64,000 bases of DNA, taken from Monomorium pharaonis. Taxonomy: Eukaryota > Arthropoda > Insecta > Hymenoptera > Formicidae. The notes beneath the pieces are model-generated. The model did no database searches and was not told the DNA's origin. It saw only the letters and a list, made by a program, of their open reading frames with translations. The stretch is taken from positions 19,740,889 through 19,804,888 of the forward strand of contig NC_050470.1 of the NCBI RefSeq assembly GCF_013373865.1, read 5' to 3'. The position numbers and the translations under genes are program-made. Below are positions 11,263 through 21,478 of the stretch, in pieces (the stretch's first letter is position 1; every line of letters begins with the position of its first letter).

Positions 11263-12169
11263 TCGTATATTTTTTATTTGGCTCTTTTTTCTTTTTCCCT
11301 GATTTTTTGTAATTATTTCAATGAACTATCAAAAGTGACAGTTTGATAGCTGAAAATGACACGAAGTAGTTTGACAGCTGGAAATGACACGAAGTGAAGA
11401 AAGTCACAACGCACTTAACAACGAGATAGCGAGACAGCCAATCAGCATCTCGGAAAAGCGGCAACAATAAATTCGATTCGATTTAACATCTCCTTTTTTA
11501 GATAGGAAAAAGTAACAGTATTTCTTTAAAGCTAAAAACGGAGAAGAATAAATGAGAGAAAAAGAAATAAAATGAGAGATATAATAAAAAAGAGGAATAC
11601 AATAATAGATAAAAATAATGTGTAATACTATGATATCTTGTATATATTTATGTTAAAATCTAAAAATAATCATCCAAAATCAAACAAAAAGGAAGAAATA
11701 ACTTTCGTAATTAATTCGTACATATTTTTTAACAACGTTTATATAATCATTTTATGCTATTATTTGTATCTGTTAAGCATTACCATTATTAAAAAAAAAA
11801 AAAAAAATTATTATATTACTTATTATTACCCAAAAAAAGCAGAACTTCGAAACCGTTTTCTATTTATACACGCACGTAGCGCAGAAAGAGAACCAATCAG
11901 CATCAGAGAAGAGCAGACAACATTTCGTAACATTACAGTGTCAATATCAGACGGCTTTAAAGAATAGATTTATATATGTTATGTATTTTGTATTTCTTTA
12001 TAACTTTTTTTAATGTGTATAACATTTTTAAAGAAAAAAAAATTAAGTAATGAACTAATGTATGTTAGAATGCTTACTCTCTATCTCTTTTTTATTCTTT
12101 AAATCTGTATATAATTGTTTATATAATTATTGCAATTATTATTATTTACAAAAAGTAAAAAGCTAAATA
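11263..12169. other. AT-rich sequence leading to the Helitron-like end
   Basis: AT-rich DNA with a poly-A run near 11790 and no recognisable coding sequence. A short open stretch near 11836-11967 has no identifiable motif. This is probably the 3' part of the plus-oriented Helitron-like copy. Confidence 0.4.
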
Positions 12170-12202
12170 GCGCGCGCGTAGCGCGCGCCTGTGTTGTTCT
12201 AG
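12170..12202 (+). mobile_element. Helitron-like 3' terminus (plus orientation)
   Basis: GC hairpin 12170-12188 (GCGCGCGCG-TA-GCGCGCGC), a 10-base spacer CTGTGTTGTT, then CTAG (12199-12202) followed by T. This is the same family as the minus-oriented end at 7244 (spacer AATGTTGTGTT there). The two ends face away from each other and enclose about 5 kb including the tandem array. Confidence 0.6.
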
Positions 12203-12486
12203 TATATATTATTGTGCACATTTTTTTCGTTTGATATGTAGCATTATCGGAAATAAGTTTTTTTTGGTAAGGCAGTTCTAAATTTTTTTGTCTAAAATTT
12301 TGACGTGCTCTCACAACGGGACCTTACGGGTCATGGAACACCGATTTTTTTTATACTTATAGGATTTGAAGATCAGTACCCGGACTTCAATTTCCTAAAG
12401 CAGTACGATGCGCTTCTTAAAAATACTTGAGAAAATCGATTTTGAAGATTTCCGATATCTGTAAGTACAGAAAATTTTAACCTATT

Positions 12487-12565
12487 GTCAGAGCCGCTCG
12501 TAGCCGAGCGCACAGAGCTCTAGTTTCGTAAGCGCGGAGTTGCTGGTTCGATTCTCGCTCTGGCC
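12487..12565 (+). other. tRNA-like sequence, left arm
   Basis: GTCAGAG at the 5' side can pair over 7 positions (one G-U) with CTCTGGC at 12558-12564. An A-box-like TAGCCGAGCG and a B-box-like GGTTCGATTCT are present. The middle does not fold into a normal anticodon arm, so I call it tRNA-derived, probably a Pol III promoter remnant, and not a functional tRNA gene. Confidence 0.55.
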
Positions 12566-13068
12566 TTAATTTTTTTTTCATAAGTTAATAAAGTTTTTTT
12601 TTTAATCCTATATCTTAACATTTATCAAATTGAAATGCTAATTAATTATTAAATATTTATTCGTTATTTTATGAATAAAAATTAACATTTTTTTATTTTT
12701 AATTACTACTTGATTGAAAATGCGAATATTTATAATAAATTAAAATTTGGTACAAAAAATGGAAAACATTAAAGAAAATAAAATACTTTTTAAGAGATTA
12801 CGAGTAAATACAAAAATAATATAAAAAACAAAAATAATATTTATAAAAATGGTTGTTTAATTTTTATGAGTTATTCATTCATGTATGTTATAAAATATAT
12901 TAATAATAAATACATTTGACATTACTCGTCAGTATTACATGAGCCAATTTAATTTTTATTTAAAAAATAACGAATAAATATTTAATAATTAATTAGCATT
13001 TCAATTTGATAAATGTTAAGATATAGGATTAAAAAAAAAACTTTATTAACTTATGAAAAAAAATTGAG

Positions 13069-13146
13069 GCCAGAACGAGAATCGAACCAGCGACTCCGCG
13101 CTTACGAAACTAGAGCTCTGTGCGCTTGGCTACGAGCGGCTCTGAC
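13069..13146 (-). other. tRNA-like sequence, right arm
   Basis: Inverse copy of the tRNA-like segment in the left arm, with a few substitutions (for example TTGGC for TCGGC in the A-box region). It reads on the minus strand. Confidence 0.5.
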
Positions 13147-13609
13147 AATAGGTTAAAATTTTCTGTACTTACAGATATCGGAAATCTTCAAAATCGATTT
13201 TCTCGAGTATTTTTGAGAAGCGCATCGTACTGCTTTAAGAAATTGAAGTCCGGGTACTGATCTTCAAATCCTATAAGTATAAAAAAAATCGGTGTTCCAT
13301 GACCCGTAAGGTCCCCTTGTCAGTCAAACTCATGAGACGTTTCTAATCTATGATTAGGAATTATCAATCGGCAACCACAGTTTTTTATTAATACCTATTT
13401 TTGTTTTTAATTCTAGTAATTAATTTTTTGTTAGTTTGGCTCAAATAGGATGCCTCACAATTTTGGCATGATACTTTGTACACCACATCACAACACAACA
13501 TACTATCTAAAAATTCTAAAACATACTTACCATTTTTAATCAGTTGTTTTAACATGGGTTTGCGACTTTTCACGCGTAGCAAGTGGACATTCACTTGTTT
13601 TTATTACCC

Positions 13610-13995
13610 TTTTCAATATTTTAGTTTAGTTTGTGGTAGTTTGATTAAGCATTAAAATTAACTACTAAAACTCGATGTGTGTTGGATGAGTTATATGAAG
13701 TTTTAAACATTTAATGTCATTTTTCTAAAAAACAATTGTCTTTATGGCAAAAATCAATAAGACATAAAATGTGTATTTCTATAAAATCTATAAATTTTGT
13801 CTAAAGTATTTTTTGAAATTCCCATTATTTACTGAAATAAAGAGAAAAACCATGATTTTATTAAAGTCAAATGTTTTGAAAACTAGCTGTTTCCGTATAT
13901 TCAATTACGCTTTTATGGCTTTCAATTACATTTAGTAAATACTACATATTCATAAAATTTCATCAAAATCTGAGAGAGGTCGGATACAGAAGTCT
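13610..13995. repeat. Dispersed repeat family R1, copy 1
   Basis: Shares an ordered set of sequences with 56640-56870 (same orientation) and, inversely, with 53510-53890: CTTTATGGCAAAAATCAAT, AATGTGTATTTC, AAGTATTTTTTGAAATT and the ATTTTGATGAAATTTTAT block. It replaces the RT-nuclease linker region of PLE copy A. Noncoding. Confidence 0.6.
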
Positions 13996-16005
13996 TATCC
14001 TATTTGCAATTAATATATTGATAATAAGATTGATATCTTTTTCGTAAAACATGGAATGTAACAAATAGAAAATCCTATCCATTAGACCAATAATAATCCA
14101 TTAGATCCTTTTTTGTGTGTTAGGGTAGTGAGAGAAATAATTGAGAAATCTATTAGAGGAGGTCTCTTTTTTGTGCCAGTTGTATTATTTTGCCATTGTT
14201 AACTGCTAATGTAAAGTCTAGGAAGTTGATGTAAAAAAAAAAAAAAAAAAAAAAAAATTAACTAATAAAGAAAAATTACACTCTACCAAATACTACTGAG
14301 ACTGTTACTGAAATAAAATTACAAAAAAAAAGTAGAATTTGGTGTTTGAAAAAATGACTTCAAGATAGGTGGTCGATATATCAAACACCATGCCGAAAAG
14401 GGTTAAGCCTCATCATTAAGAAAGTTAAAAGTATCTAATAGAGTGTGTACCGAGGTACTGGGAGCTGCTAAAGTAATATCATCTACATATTTAAAATACA
14501 AAGGTAACTTAAAAGAAAATTAATAGCCGTACTTTCAATGTCTTGGAGAACAATTTCAGCTACTTCCCATCAATAATGGGAAGTAGAGGAGAGTCCATCG
14601 GAGTACCAAAGAACTGCTTATAATACTTGTTAAAACTAAAATAGCTGGAATTTAATATTAATTGTATTCCAATAAGAAATTCTTTCAATGGAATATCTGT
14701 ATTTAAGGCAACACATTTTCATTTTTTCTTAATGCTCTCATTAACCATGTCTAACGGTATATTGGTAAACATAGAAACCACATCAAGACATTAATCAAGA
14801 CAAGAATGCCAGTCATTCTCAAGAGTAAATCCATTTACATTTAGTTTATAGTCCAAATAGAAACTATTCTTGGCATGACTGTTAAGTTTCGGTAGACATT
14901 CGTATAGAATCTTATGTAAAAAATTTGTTGATGAATAAAGAGGGCTACTAATTGATAAAATTATTCTTAATGGATACAACAATATTCAGTATTGGTTCAT
15001 TTGTCCGTTCTTTATTTAGTTAATTTTATATATATGGTTTATTCCGCACTCCCCTAAGGGTTGCCGAGATTGTTTTCAGGGGAACCACCAAATCCCTCAC
15101 AACCTCATCTTTCTCTATCACAGTTACAACATCAAATAACAAACATATATGCCAAATAACAAACATATTCTCCTTGCCATTTCCCCTTTGACTTCCTTCC
15201 TCCTCACCTTCGTTCTTTTCTCTCCATCTTTTCTCCTCTGCATCCCAGTCCCACTTTCTTCCCTCTCTCTCTCTCTCCTGCATTCTACCCTTCCTTCTGC
15301 TCTCGCTCTCACCTACATCGCTTCTGTTAAACATTTCAGCATCTTATCTTTCCTCTTCTTCTGCATCACATTCTCCTCCAACCTCCCTTTCTTCTCCCTC
15401 CTCCTCTCTATCTCCTTGCATTCTTCTCTGACCACCGTCCTTTCCCTGTCAATCTTCGTGTCAATCTTCATATCTCAGTCAATCCCAGTAAACTTTTGCT
15501 TCCACCATCTCTCCCTCCACTAACCGCTCTACACAATCCTCTCAACGGATTCATTACATCCTCTAAGCATTGCCTCATTTCTCTCACGTCTCTCCTCAGC
15601 TCTTCTATCTCTTTATCCTTCGCTTTCACTTCTCCTTTCTCTACAAAAACTCACACTTCTCTCAGTCACTTCCTTTCCTCTTACCTCTCCAGCCACTTGC
15701 TCTCCTCTCCTTGCTTCCTATCCTTGTCTCCTGTCTTCGTCTCCTTTTCCTTCTCCCGTCTCCTCTTGCTCTCCTGCTTCTCCGTGGCACGGCTTTCCTT
15801 CTCTCCTCTCTCCATCCCTTCATTCTCTGCGCCTTTGCTTTCCTCTCTTTTTTCCTCAATCTTTCCTCCTTCCTCTCTTTACCTTCACTTTTCCTATTTT
15901 ACCTTCCATTTTACCACTTTACCTTCATTACTTCCTCTTTCATCTCCAACTTTCACACACCTTCCTTTCACCATCATCACCATTTCCTCCATATGAGAGG
16001 CTTCC

Positions 16006-16108
16006 ACTTGGAAACAGTTCATTTAAACACCGTTTATTGGACACCGTTTATTTGGACACCATTCACTTAGACACCGTTCAGTTGGACACGAAAAGAAATG
16101 GACACACG

Positions 16109-16173
<65 letters not shown>

Positions 16174-16330
16174 GCGCGCGCGCGGGGGGGGGGCGTCCCC
16201 CTCCCGTACCCACCACACTGGTAAGGGTGCCCTAGACATAGTTATTTCTTACTGTGTGCAAGTAAACGGTGTACAATAAACAAATAAAAACTGTCAAAAT
16301 GAACGATGTCCAAATGGACCGTTCCCCCTC
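16006..16330. mobile_element. MITE-like unit with GGACACCGTT repeats and a (CA)n/(CG)n core
   Basis: Degenerate short repeats around GGACACCGTTTATT (16020-16090) are followed by (CA)n(CG)n(G)n at about 16105-16194, then CCCTCCCGTACCCACCACAC and inverted relatives of the same short repeats (CGGTGTACAATAAAC, GATGTCCAAATGG). The post-microsatellite block resembles 61770-61830 in the element at 61449-61944. Confidence 0.5.
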
Positions 16331-16367
16331 CGTATACCTCCTTATCTCTTTCAACTCTTCCTGGACC

Positions 16368-18040
16368 GCTATTCCGTAATCGTCTACCGACGACCATCCG
16401 TTCGGTACGCTAGCGACATTTGTCGCTTGCACAATCGACAAACATTAGTTGGGGCTATTCTGAAACTTGCATTTTCCAACACTTGTCGTTGCAAGCGACA
16501 GTTATCGGTACGGTTTTATCGATAATGTATAATCATAGTCAAAAGTTCAAGGATATTTTTAAGCCAATAGCAGAAAAGCTTTAGAAGATCGCGTATATAT
16601 ATTATGTAATATATACATATGTCGTATATTGTGATTAATAATTCATATTATTAATTATGTAAAAAATGGATTTGCAAAAGACGTAAATAAACAAGATGAA
16701 ATTTATATAAATATTATAGTATTATAAAAATATAGTTTTTTAATTCATGTTTTTCTATACAAATAAAATTTTAAATAAATAAAGTTAATAAGTTAAAATT
16801 TATGTATTTTAAAAATAATTAATTAAAGTTATAACAATTAAATTATTTAAAGTTAACTAATTAAGTTTATTAAATTTTTAAGTCTATTAACTATAACTTT
16901 TAATTTCTTCACATATATTAGTTATGAATTCTATTTGTTGATTATTAGAGTAAAAAAAGTTAAAATATTTTTTGCAAATGTACTTAATTGAGATAGAAAA
17001 ATAATAATAAAACAAAAGTATAAATTTTTTGTTTTTATTTTGTTATGTAGATATAAAAATACATAAATATAAGTACAAAAATATAGTAAAAAAATAAGTA
17101 TATATATTTGTTTTTATTTTGTTGCATAACATGTATTACATGTAAATATATAAATAGAGAAATATAAGTATTTTTTTTACATTTAATCTTAATTTTTTTA
17201 AATTAATCTTTGTTCTTAAACTTTATTTCTCATACAACTATTTTTAATTTTTATTTAATTATTGATGAGAAATAAAGCTATTATGTATTCACAATGTCCA
17301 CGTATACAAAAATATTTTCGTCCTTAGAAAATTATAATAAAATCTATAAATTTGATACTTGAAGTTTTGTAATACACAAAAAATAATTGCTTTCAAATTT
17401 GAACTGCTAGATTCTCTTAATTAATTCTGACCGTTTCCAATATGAAAGTTTCAATTCACTTTAAAGGAACACCATGCAGTGCTACATTGACGGTTTTCTT
17501 TAATGAAAGAAATAAATGTTCATGTTAGAAATCTAAAAAAAAAAAAAAAATTACACACTTAAACTGAAAGCCAATAAGTTCAAACTCCATAAATATATCT
17601 TTTTCTATATAAACAAAGTTTTTGCACTGTTCTGTATAAGATACATTTTATAAACTTACATAAATTACGTGGCAAAAATAATTAATTAATTTAATTTAAA
17701 TTAAATAATTCATTTCTATATATTATTATTTATTCGTATTCTTTTCTTTTAATCATTTTTAACTACAACCTCCAAAGACGGCGTTCTTCATCAAAATACT
17801 TTTTCTCCTTTTTTCCTTTTTCTTTCTCCTTCTCTCCAAGCAAAAAGTTGTCGGTATCACGTTTTCATCACCTCTAGGTGATCACAATAAAATTAACGAT
17901 AATTGTCGTTCGTATTCGACAAATGTCGTTTGATATTTGTCGGTAAACGTGTTACGAAATAGCTTCCATCATTATTTGTCGGCTGACGCCATTAACGACA
18001 TCGATAGTTGTCGGTAAGTTGGTGGTTACGGAATAACGCC
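16368..18040. mobile_element. 1.7 kb terminal-inverted-repeat element with TGTCG subterminal repeats
   Basis: The left end reads GCTATTCCGTAATCGTCTACC and the right end, inverted, GGCGTTATTCCGTAACC. Flanks CCTGGACC (16360-16367) and CCTGCACC (18041-18048) may be an 8-bp target duplication with one mismatch. Both ends carry repeated TTGTCG/CGACAA motifs. A second left-end-like sequence (GGGGCTATTCTGAAAC) lies at 16452. The interior is AT-rich with no transposase ORF. Confidence 0.5.
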
Positions 18041-18740
18041 CCTGCACCTTTTTTCTCTCTTAGTTCAACCAATACCTCCTCCACTTTCTCCGTTTGCTTG
18101 ACACCTTTATCTCTCTTACTTTCTCCCGTACTCCTCCCACGCTACACCATAACCTGCCTACCATAACCGCATACTCTTCACTCGACCATCGATCTCCTAT
18201 CGACATGTCAATTCATCGCACGTGCTCCGAATCTCACTATCACTGCTTACTGCTGCCCTCTCTCGGCTCGTCACCTTCCTTCTTACTCCTTCCTCTCCAT
18301 CAATCTGCCCATTCTCGATATATTGATACACTGCTTCTCAATCTCCCAATCACATCTCCCAGCTTCTTCAGCGCACGCACCCAAACTTTCTCTCTCTCTG
18401 ACCTTCTCTCCACACGCGTCGTCTATTACCACTTCTCCATCCTCGCTTCTTCCTTCTGGCGCGCTCTTCGTTCATCACTTCTCCATACCTTCTCCACATC
18501 CATCCTTTATCTCTTCAACCTTCCTCTGATGCCTTATTCCAATTTTGCAACTTGCTCTCCTGCTTCTCGTCCTTCCTTTCCTCCAATGTCCAGGCTTCCT
18601 CTCACATCTCGATTTTTCTGCCACCACTTTCCAACTCTCCTGGGCCACCATTTCACCTCCTCTTCCCACAAAACTCCAGTACCAAAGGTCCTACCTGTTT
18701 ACTACTAGCCGCCTTCTTTTTTCCTCTCCTAGTTGATTTT

Positions 18741-19680
18741 ATCATTAGAGCCTTATAAAATATATTTAATTTTTAATTCACACAAGCGTTAATCATGCGG
18801 CATTTTCGCTTCTTTTTTAACTTTATCAGATCACGTTTTGGACATTTTACATGTTTATTTCTCGATATATAAGATCCATGAAATCAAGTTCATCTACATG
18901 ATTACGCATCAATTTTTTAAATATTGTATTTGACATAATTTGATCTCTTCACATATATGTATTACATACAACGGTGCAAAATTTTTTGAACATAGACTTG
19001 ACAAAGATTTTAAAAAATTTACATCAATAGGCTAATCAACATCACATGTTACATCAATAGGCTAATCAAATTGGAATTACGTGACGTTCTTAATCATTAC
19101 CGAAATATTGTAAACGCGATGTATTTTCTAACAAAACAGATGAACCAACTGTTACCATATAATCTATGTTACATATTTTTCACACATCAAGATTATTTAC
19201 CAGAGCTTGCGAAAGAAAGAAAGTGACAGAATCAACAACAAAATAATTAATAATTTTATTAAAAAACAAAAAACAAATAATAAATTAAATTAAATATTTA
19301 TGTTATATCTCGCGCTCAAGAGAAGAACACAACACAGATAATCGTCTTATTTTCAATTTTTCGTTCAATAAACTGTTTAACATTAATAATAAATCTTACG
19401 TGATAAATATCATAGCTAATGAATTCAATCGAAAATCTACGTGAAAAATGGTTTATTAATCATACTCACTTATTTTTGCCGTTAGAAATAAAGTTATTAT
19501 TACAACTAAGAGAAAAATTCAATTTGTCTGTCTTCGATAATAAAAAAGAGTAGACAGTTTTAGAACTGATCAAGAATATTTAAAAAAAAACTTGTTCAGA
19601 TACGATAAAAATATAGCGACTACGATCAGAAGAAAATCGTTCAAATTTTAAACAGATTTTATAATAATAAAAATGGACAC
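18741..19680. other. AT-rich sequence without recognised genes
   Basis: No coding sequence is recognised. A short direct duplication (TACATCAATAGGCTAATCAA) occurs twice around 19020-19070. Confidence 0.5.
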
Positions 19681-20685
19681 AATAGAGTTGACACCATACT
19701 ATCTTAATGGCTATCCATCAAACAATACATTAAGAAACATCCTAATATTACAAGAGCTGATCAAGACAATACCACAGTAGTAAAACAAAATTGATTATAT
19801 TTCAAAGGTAAAACAAATTTTGTCAGATTCTGACACTTACTCTCCTATCAATAACAATTCTTGTAACAACATTAATAACAAAGCACGTGACCTGCTCAGC
19901 AGATGGAAAAAAATTATATTGATAATCTCACAAAAAATTACTCAAGAGTAATGGTATCCTTCCCAGACTGCTAAAAACACATAAACCAGGCTTTCCATTA
20001 AGAATAATAATCTCATCAATTAATAGTCCTCTTTATCCATTAAAAAATTGTTTACATAAGATCCTGTATGAATGTCTACCAAAACCTAATAGTCATGTCA
20101 AGAATAGTTTCAACTTGGTCTACAAACTAAATAGATTTACTTTTGAGAATGACTAGCAATTAATGTATCTTGATGTGGTTTCTATGTTTACCAATATACC
20201 GTTAGACATAGTTAATGAGAGCATTAAGAAAAGATGGGAGTGGGTTGCCTTAAACACAGATATTCTAATAAAAAAATTTCTAATTGGAATACAATTAGTA
20301 ATAAATTCCAGCTATTTCAGTTTTAACAACAAGTAATATAACCAGTTCTTTGGTAGTCCGATGAGTTCTCTTCTATCTCCCATCATCGCTGAAATTATCC
20401 TCCAAAACACTAAAAGTACGGCCATTCTCTTCCTTTTAAATTACTTTTATATTTTAGATGTATAGATAATATTAATTTGGCAACTCCCAGTGACTCTATA
20501 CAGACTCTAATGACTACTTTTAACTCTCTTAATGATAGACTTGAGTTCACTATTGAATTGAGCATGAACAACTGCATCAACTTCCCAAATCTCACATTAA
20601 TAATTAACAATAGCAAAATAATACACGACTGGCACCAAAAAAAGACTTCCTCTGGTAGATTTCTCAATTATTTTTTTCACCACCC
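19681..20685 (+). pseudogene. Penelope-like element copy B, 5' part
   Basis: The plus strand reads, with several frame changes and stops, through PLE reverse-transcriptase blocks: IIISSINSPLYPLKNCLHK, YECLPKPNSHVKNSF, YLDVVSMFTNIPLDIV and KKRWEW. It is the same family as copy A. It stops at 20685, where the gypsy element is inserted, and resumes at 30204. Inactive. Confidence 0.7.
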
Positions 20686-21422
20686 TGTTGCGCCTTGCGG
20701 TACAACAAAATATTTTTGCCGTACCTTGCGGTGCGACAAAAGATTTTTTGGGATTCGTTGTCGCCCAAGGAGTTAGAACTCGCGGAAAGAGGCGGTTTTG
20801 TAGGCAGGGTCCTCAAATCACTCACTCACTGATTTTAATTTAAACTGATATAAGATTTATTTCTGTGTTGTACACTGGTTGCGGTCGGCGAAGGTGCCGC
20901 GTCGTGTTACAATAGATTAGATACGACGCGTGACTCGGAGCTACCGCGTCGTCTCGTTGCTCGCTTGCTAGCGGCTAAGTCCCGAACTCTTAATGCACTT
21001 GTACGGGCCGCACGTATCGGCTTGATTTCTGATTACTGATCCCGCTGGCCGCTGTTCGGCAGCAGCTTAAATAGTGTCGCGGATTTAATTATTAGTGGGG
21101 GCATCGGGCCCTCCGTATGACCATATATGGTCATTCCCGCGCGCATCCGGCGCGCGGGAAATATTTGCGAGTTTAGCAACAATTGCCAAAATGCAGGTAT
21201 GCATTTCCGGTGGCATGATTGTTGCTAAGCTGGCTTCGCTACTTCGTTAAGGTGGCTGGTGCGTTGCCCAGTGCGATGACCGGCCGGCAGCGCACGAGGC
21301 ATGTGTCACCTGACACCTTATGATAGCGAGCCTTCCTCGGCGAGCTATCTTATTATTTTAATATTTTATTTCCTTTATTTTATAATATGTATTTATTGGT
21401 TGTGAGTGTTTCGCTCACAACA
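20686..21422 (-). repeat. 3' LTR of the intact gypsy element
   Basis: TG...CA bounded on either strand (plus strand TGTTGCGCC...CTCACAACA), 737 bases. A sense-strand AATAAA lies at 20856-20861. No difference from the other LTR was seen by eye. Confidence 0.93.
21121..21130. promoter_or_regulatory. Perfect CArG-box sequence in the 3' LTR
   Basis: CCATATATGG matches the SRF/MADS consensus CC(A/T)6GG within a 16-base palindrome TGACCATATATGGTCA. The same site is at 29898-29907 in the 5' LTR. Function is inferred only. Confidence 0.35.
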
Positions 21423-21436
21423 TCCCTCCCCCGTAA
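21423..21436 (-). other. Polypurine tract of the intact gypsy element
   Basis: On the sense strand CGGGGGAGGGATG directly precedes the 3' LTR, the expected position for the plus-strand primer. The second gypsy element has the closely similar GGGGGGAGGGATG. Confidence 0.75.
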
Positions 21437-21478
21437 AAAAAAAACAAAAACGGAGGTACGAAGTTTTTGTATATTTAA

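Larger units (their letters stand above)
12311..13320. mobile_element. 1 kb foldback element carrying tRNA-like sequence in both arms
   Basis: Ends ACAACGGGACC (left) and GGTCCCCTTGT (right) are inverse to each other. The arms match over about 480 bases each; landmarks are GAAGATCAGTACCCGGACTT on the left and its inverse near 13245-13265. The centre near 12815 is AT-rich. Each arm contains a tRNA-like segment. The element interrupts PLE copy A: joining its flanks restores the PLE sequence seen in copy B. A one-armed relative is at 45496-45872. Confidence 0.75.
12203..15000 (-). pseudogene. Penelope-like element copy A (interrupted)
   Basis: In minus-strand order: a reverse-transcriptase fragment near 14410-15000 (PLRIILSISSPLYS, HKILYECLPK, then a Tyr/Leu-rich stretch); a GIY-YIG-type endonuclease remnant at 13388-13594 (VVYKVSCQNCEASYLSQT); the following SNHRLETSHEFDW-like stretch near 13325-13360; and the 3' tail near 12210-12305, which matches copy B at 30722-30800. 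Penelope-like elements couple an RT to a C-terminal GIY-YIG nuclease. The copy is broken by a 1 kb foldback at 12311-13320 and by a dispersed repeat near 13610-13995. Many stops make it inactive. Confidence 0.7.
15026..18740 (-). pseudogene. GA-rich coding-like remnant, possibly a non-LTR retrotransposon ORF1
   Basis: Two long pyrimidine-rich blocks (about 15170-16360 and 18043-18740) read on the minus strand as strongly charged, Glu/Lys/Arg-rich coiled-coil-like protein (for example VQEELKEIRRYTEGE just left of the 16368-18040 insertion). The composition continues on both sides of that insertion, so I infer one original unit broken by two elements. Charged coiled-coil ORF1 proteins occur in insect non-LTR elements, but no RT domain is present here. 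It may simply be purine-rich low-complexity DNA. Confidence 0.3.

Noticed and set aside
12487..12565. Functional tRNA gene
   Set aside because: Acceptor pairing and A/B-box-like words exist, but there is no proper anticodon arm and the sequence recurs in inverted repeats. It is tRNA-derived repeat sequence.
15149..16070. Plus-strand Ser/Leu/Phe-rich ORFs of up to 166 codons
   Set aside because: They result from pyrimidine-rich low-complexity DNA. If anything is coding here, it is the minus strand.
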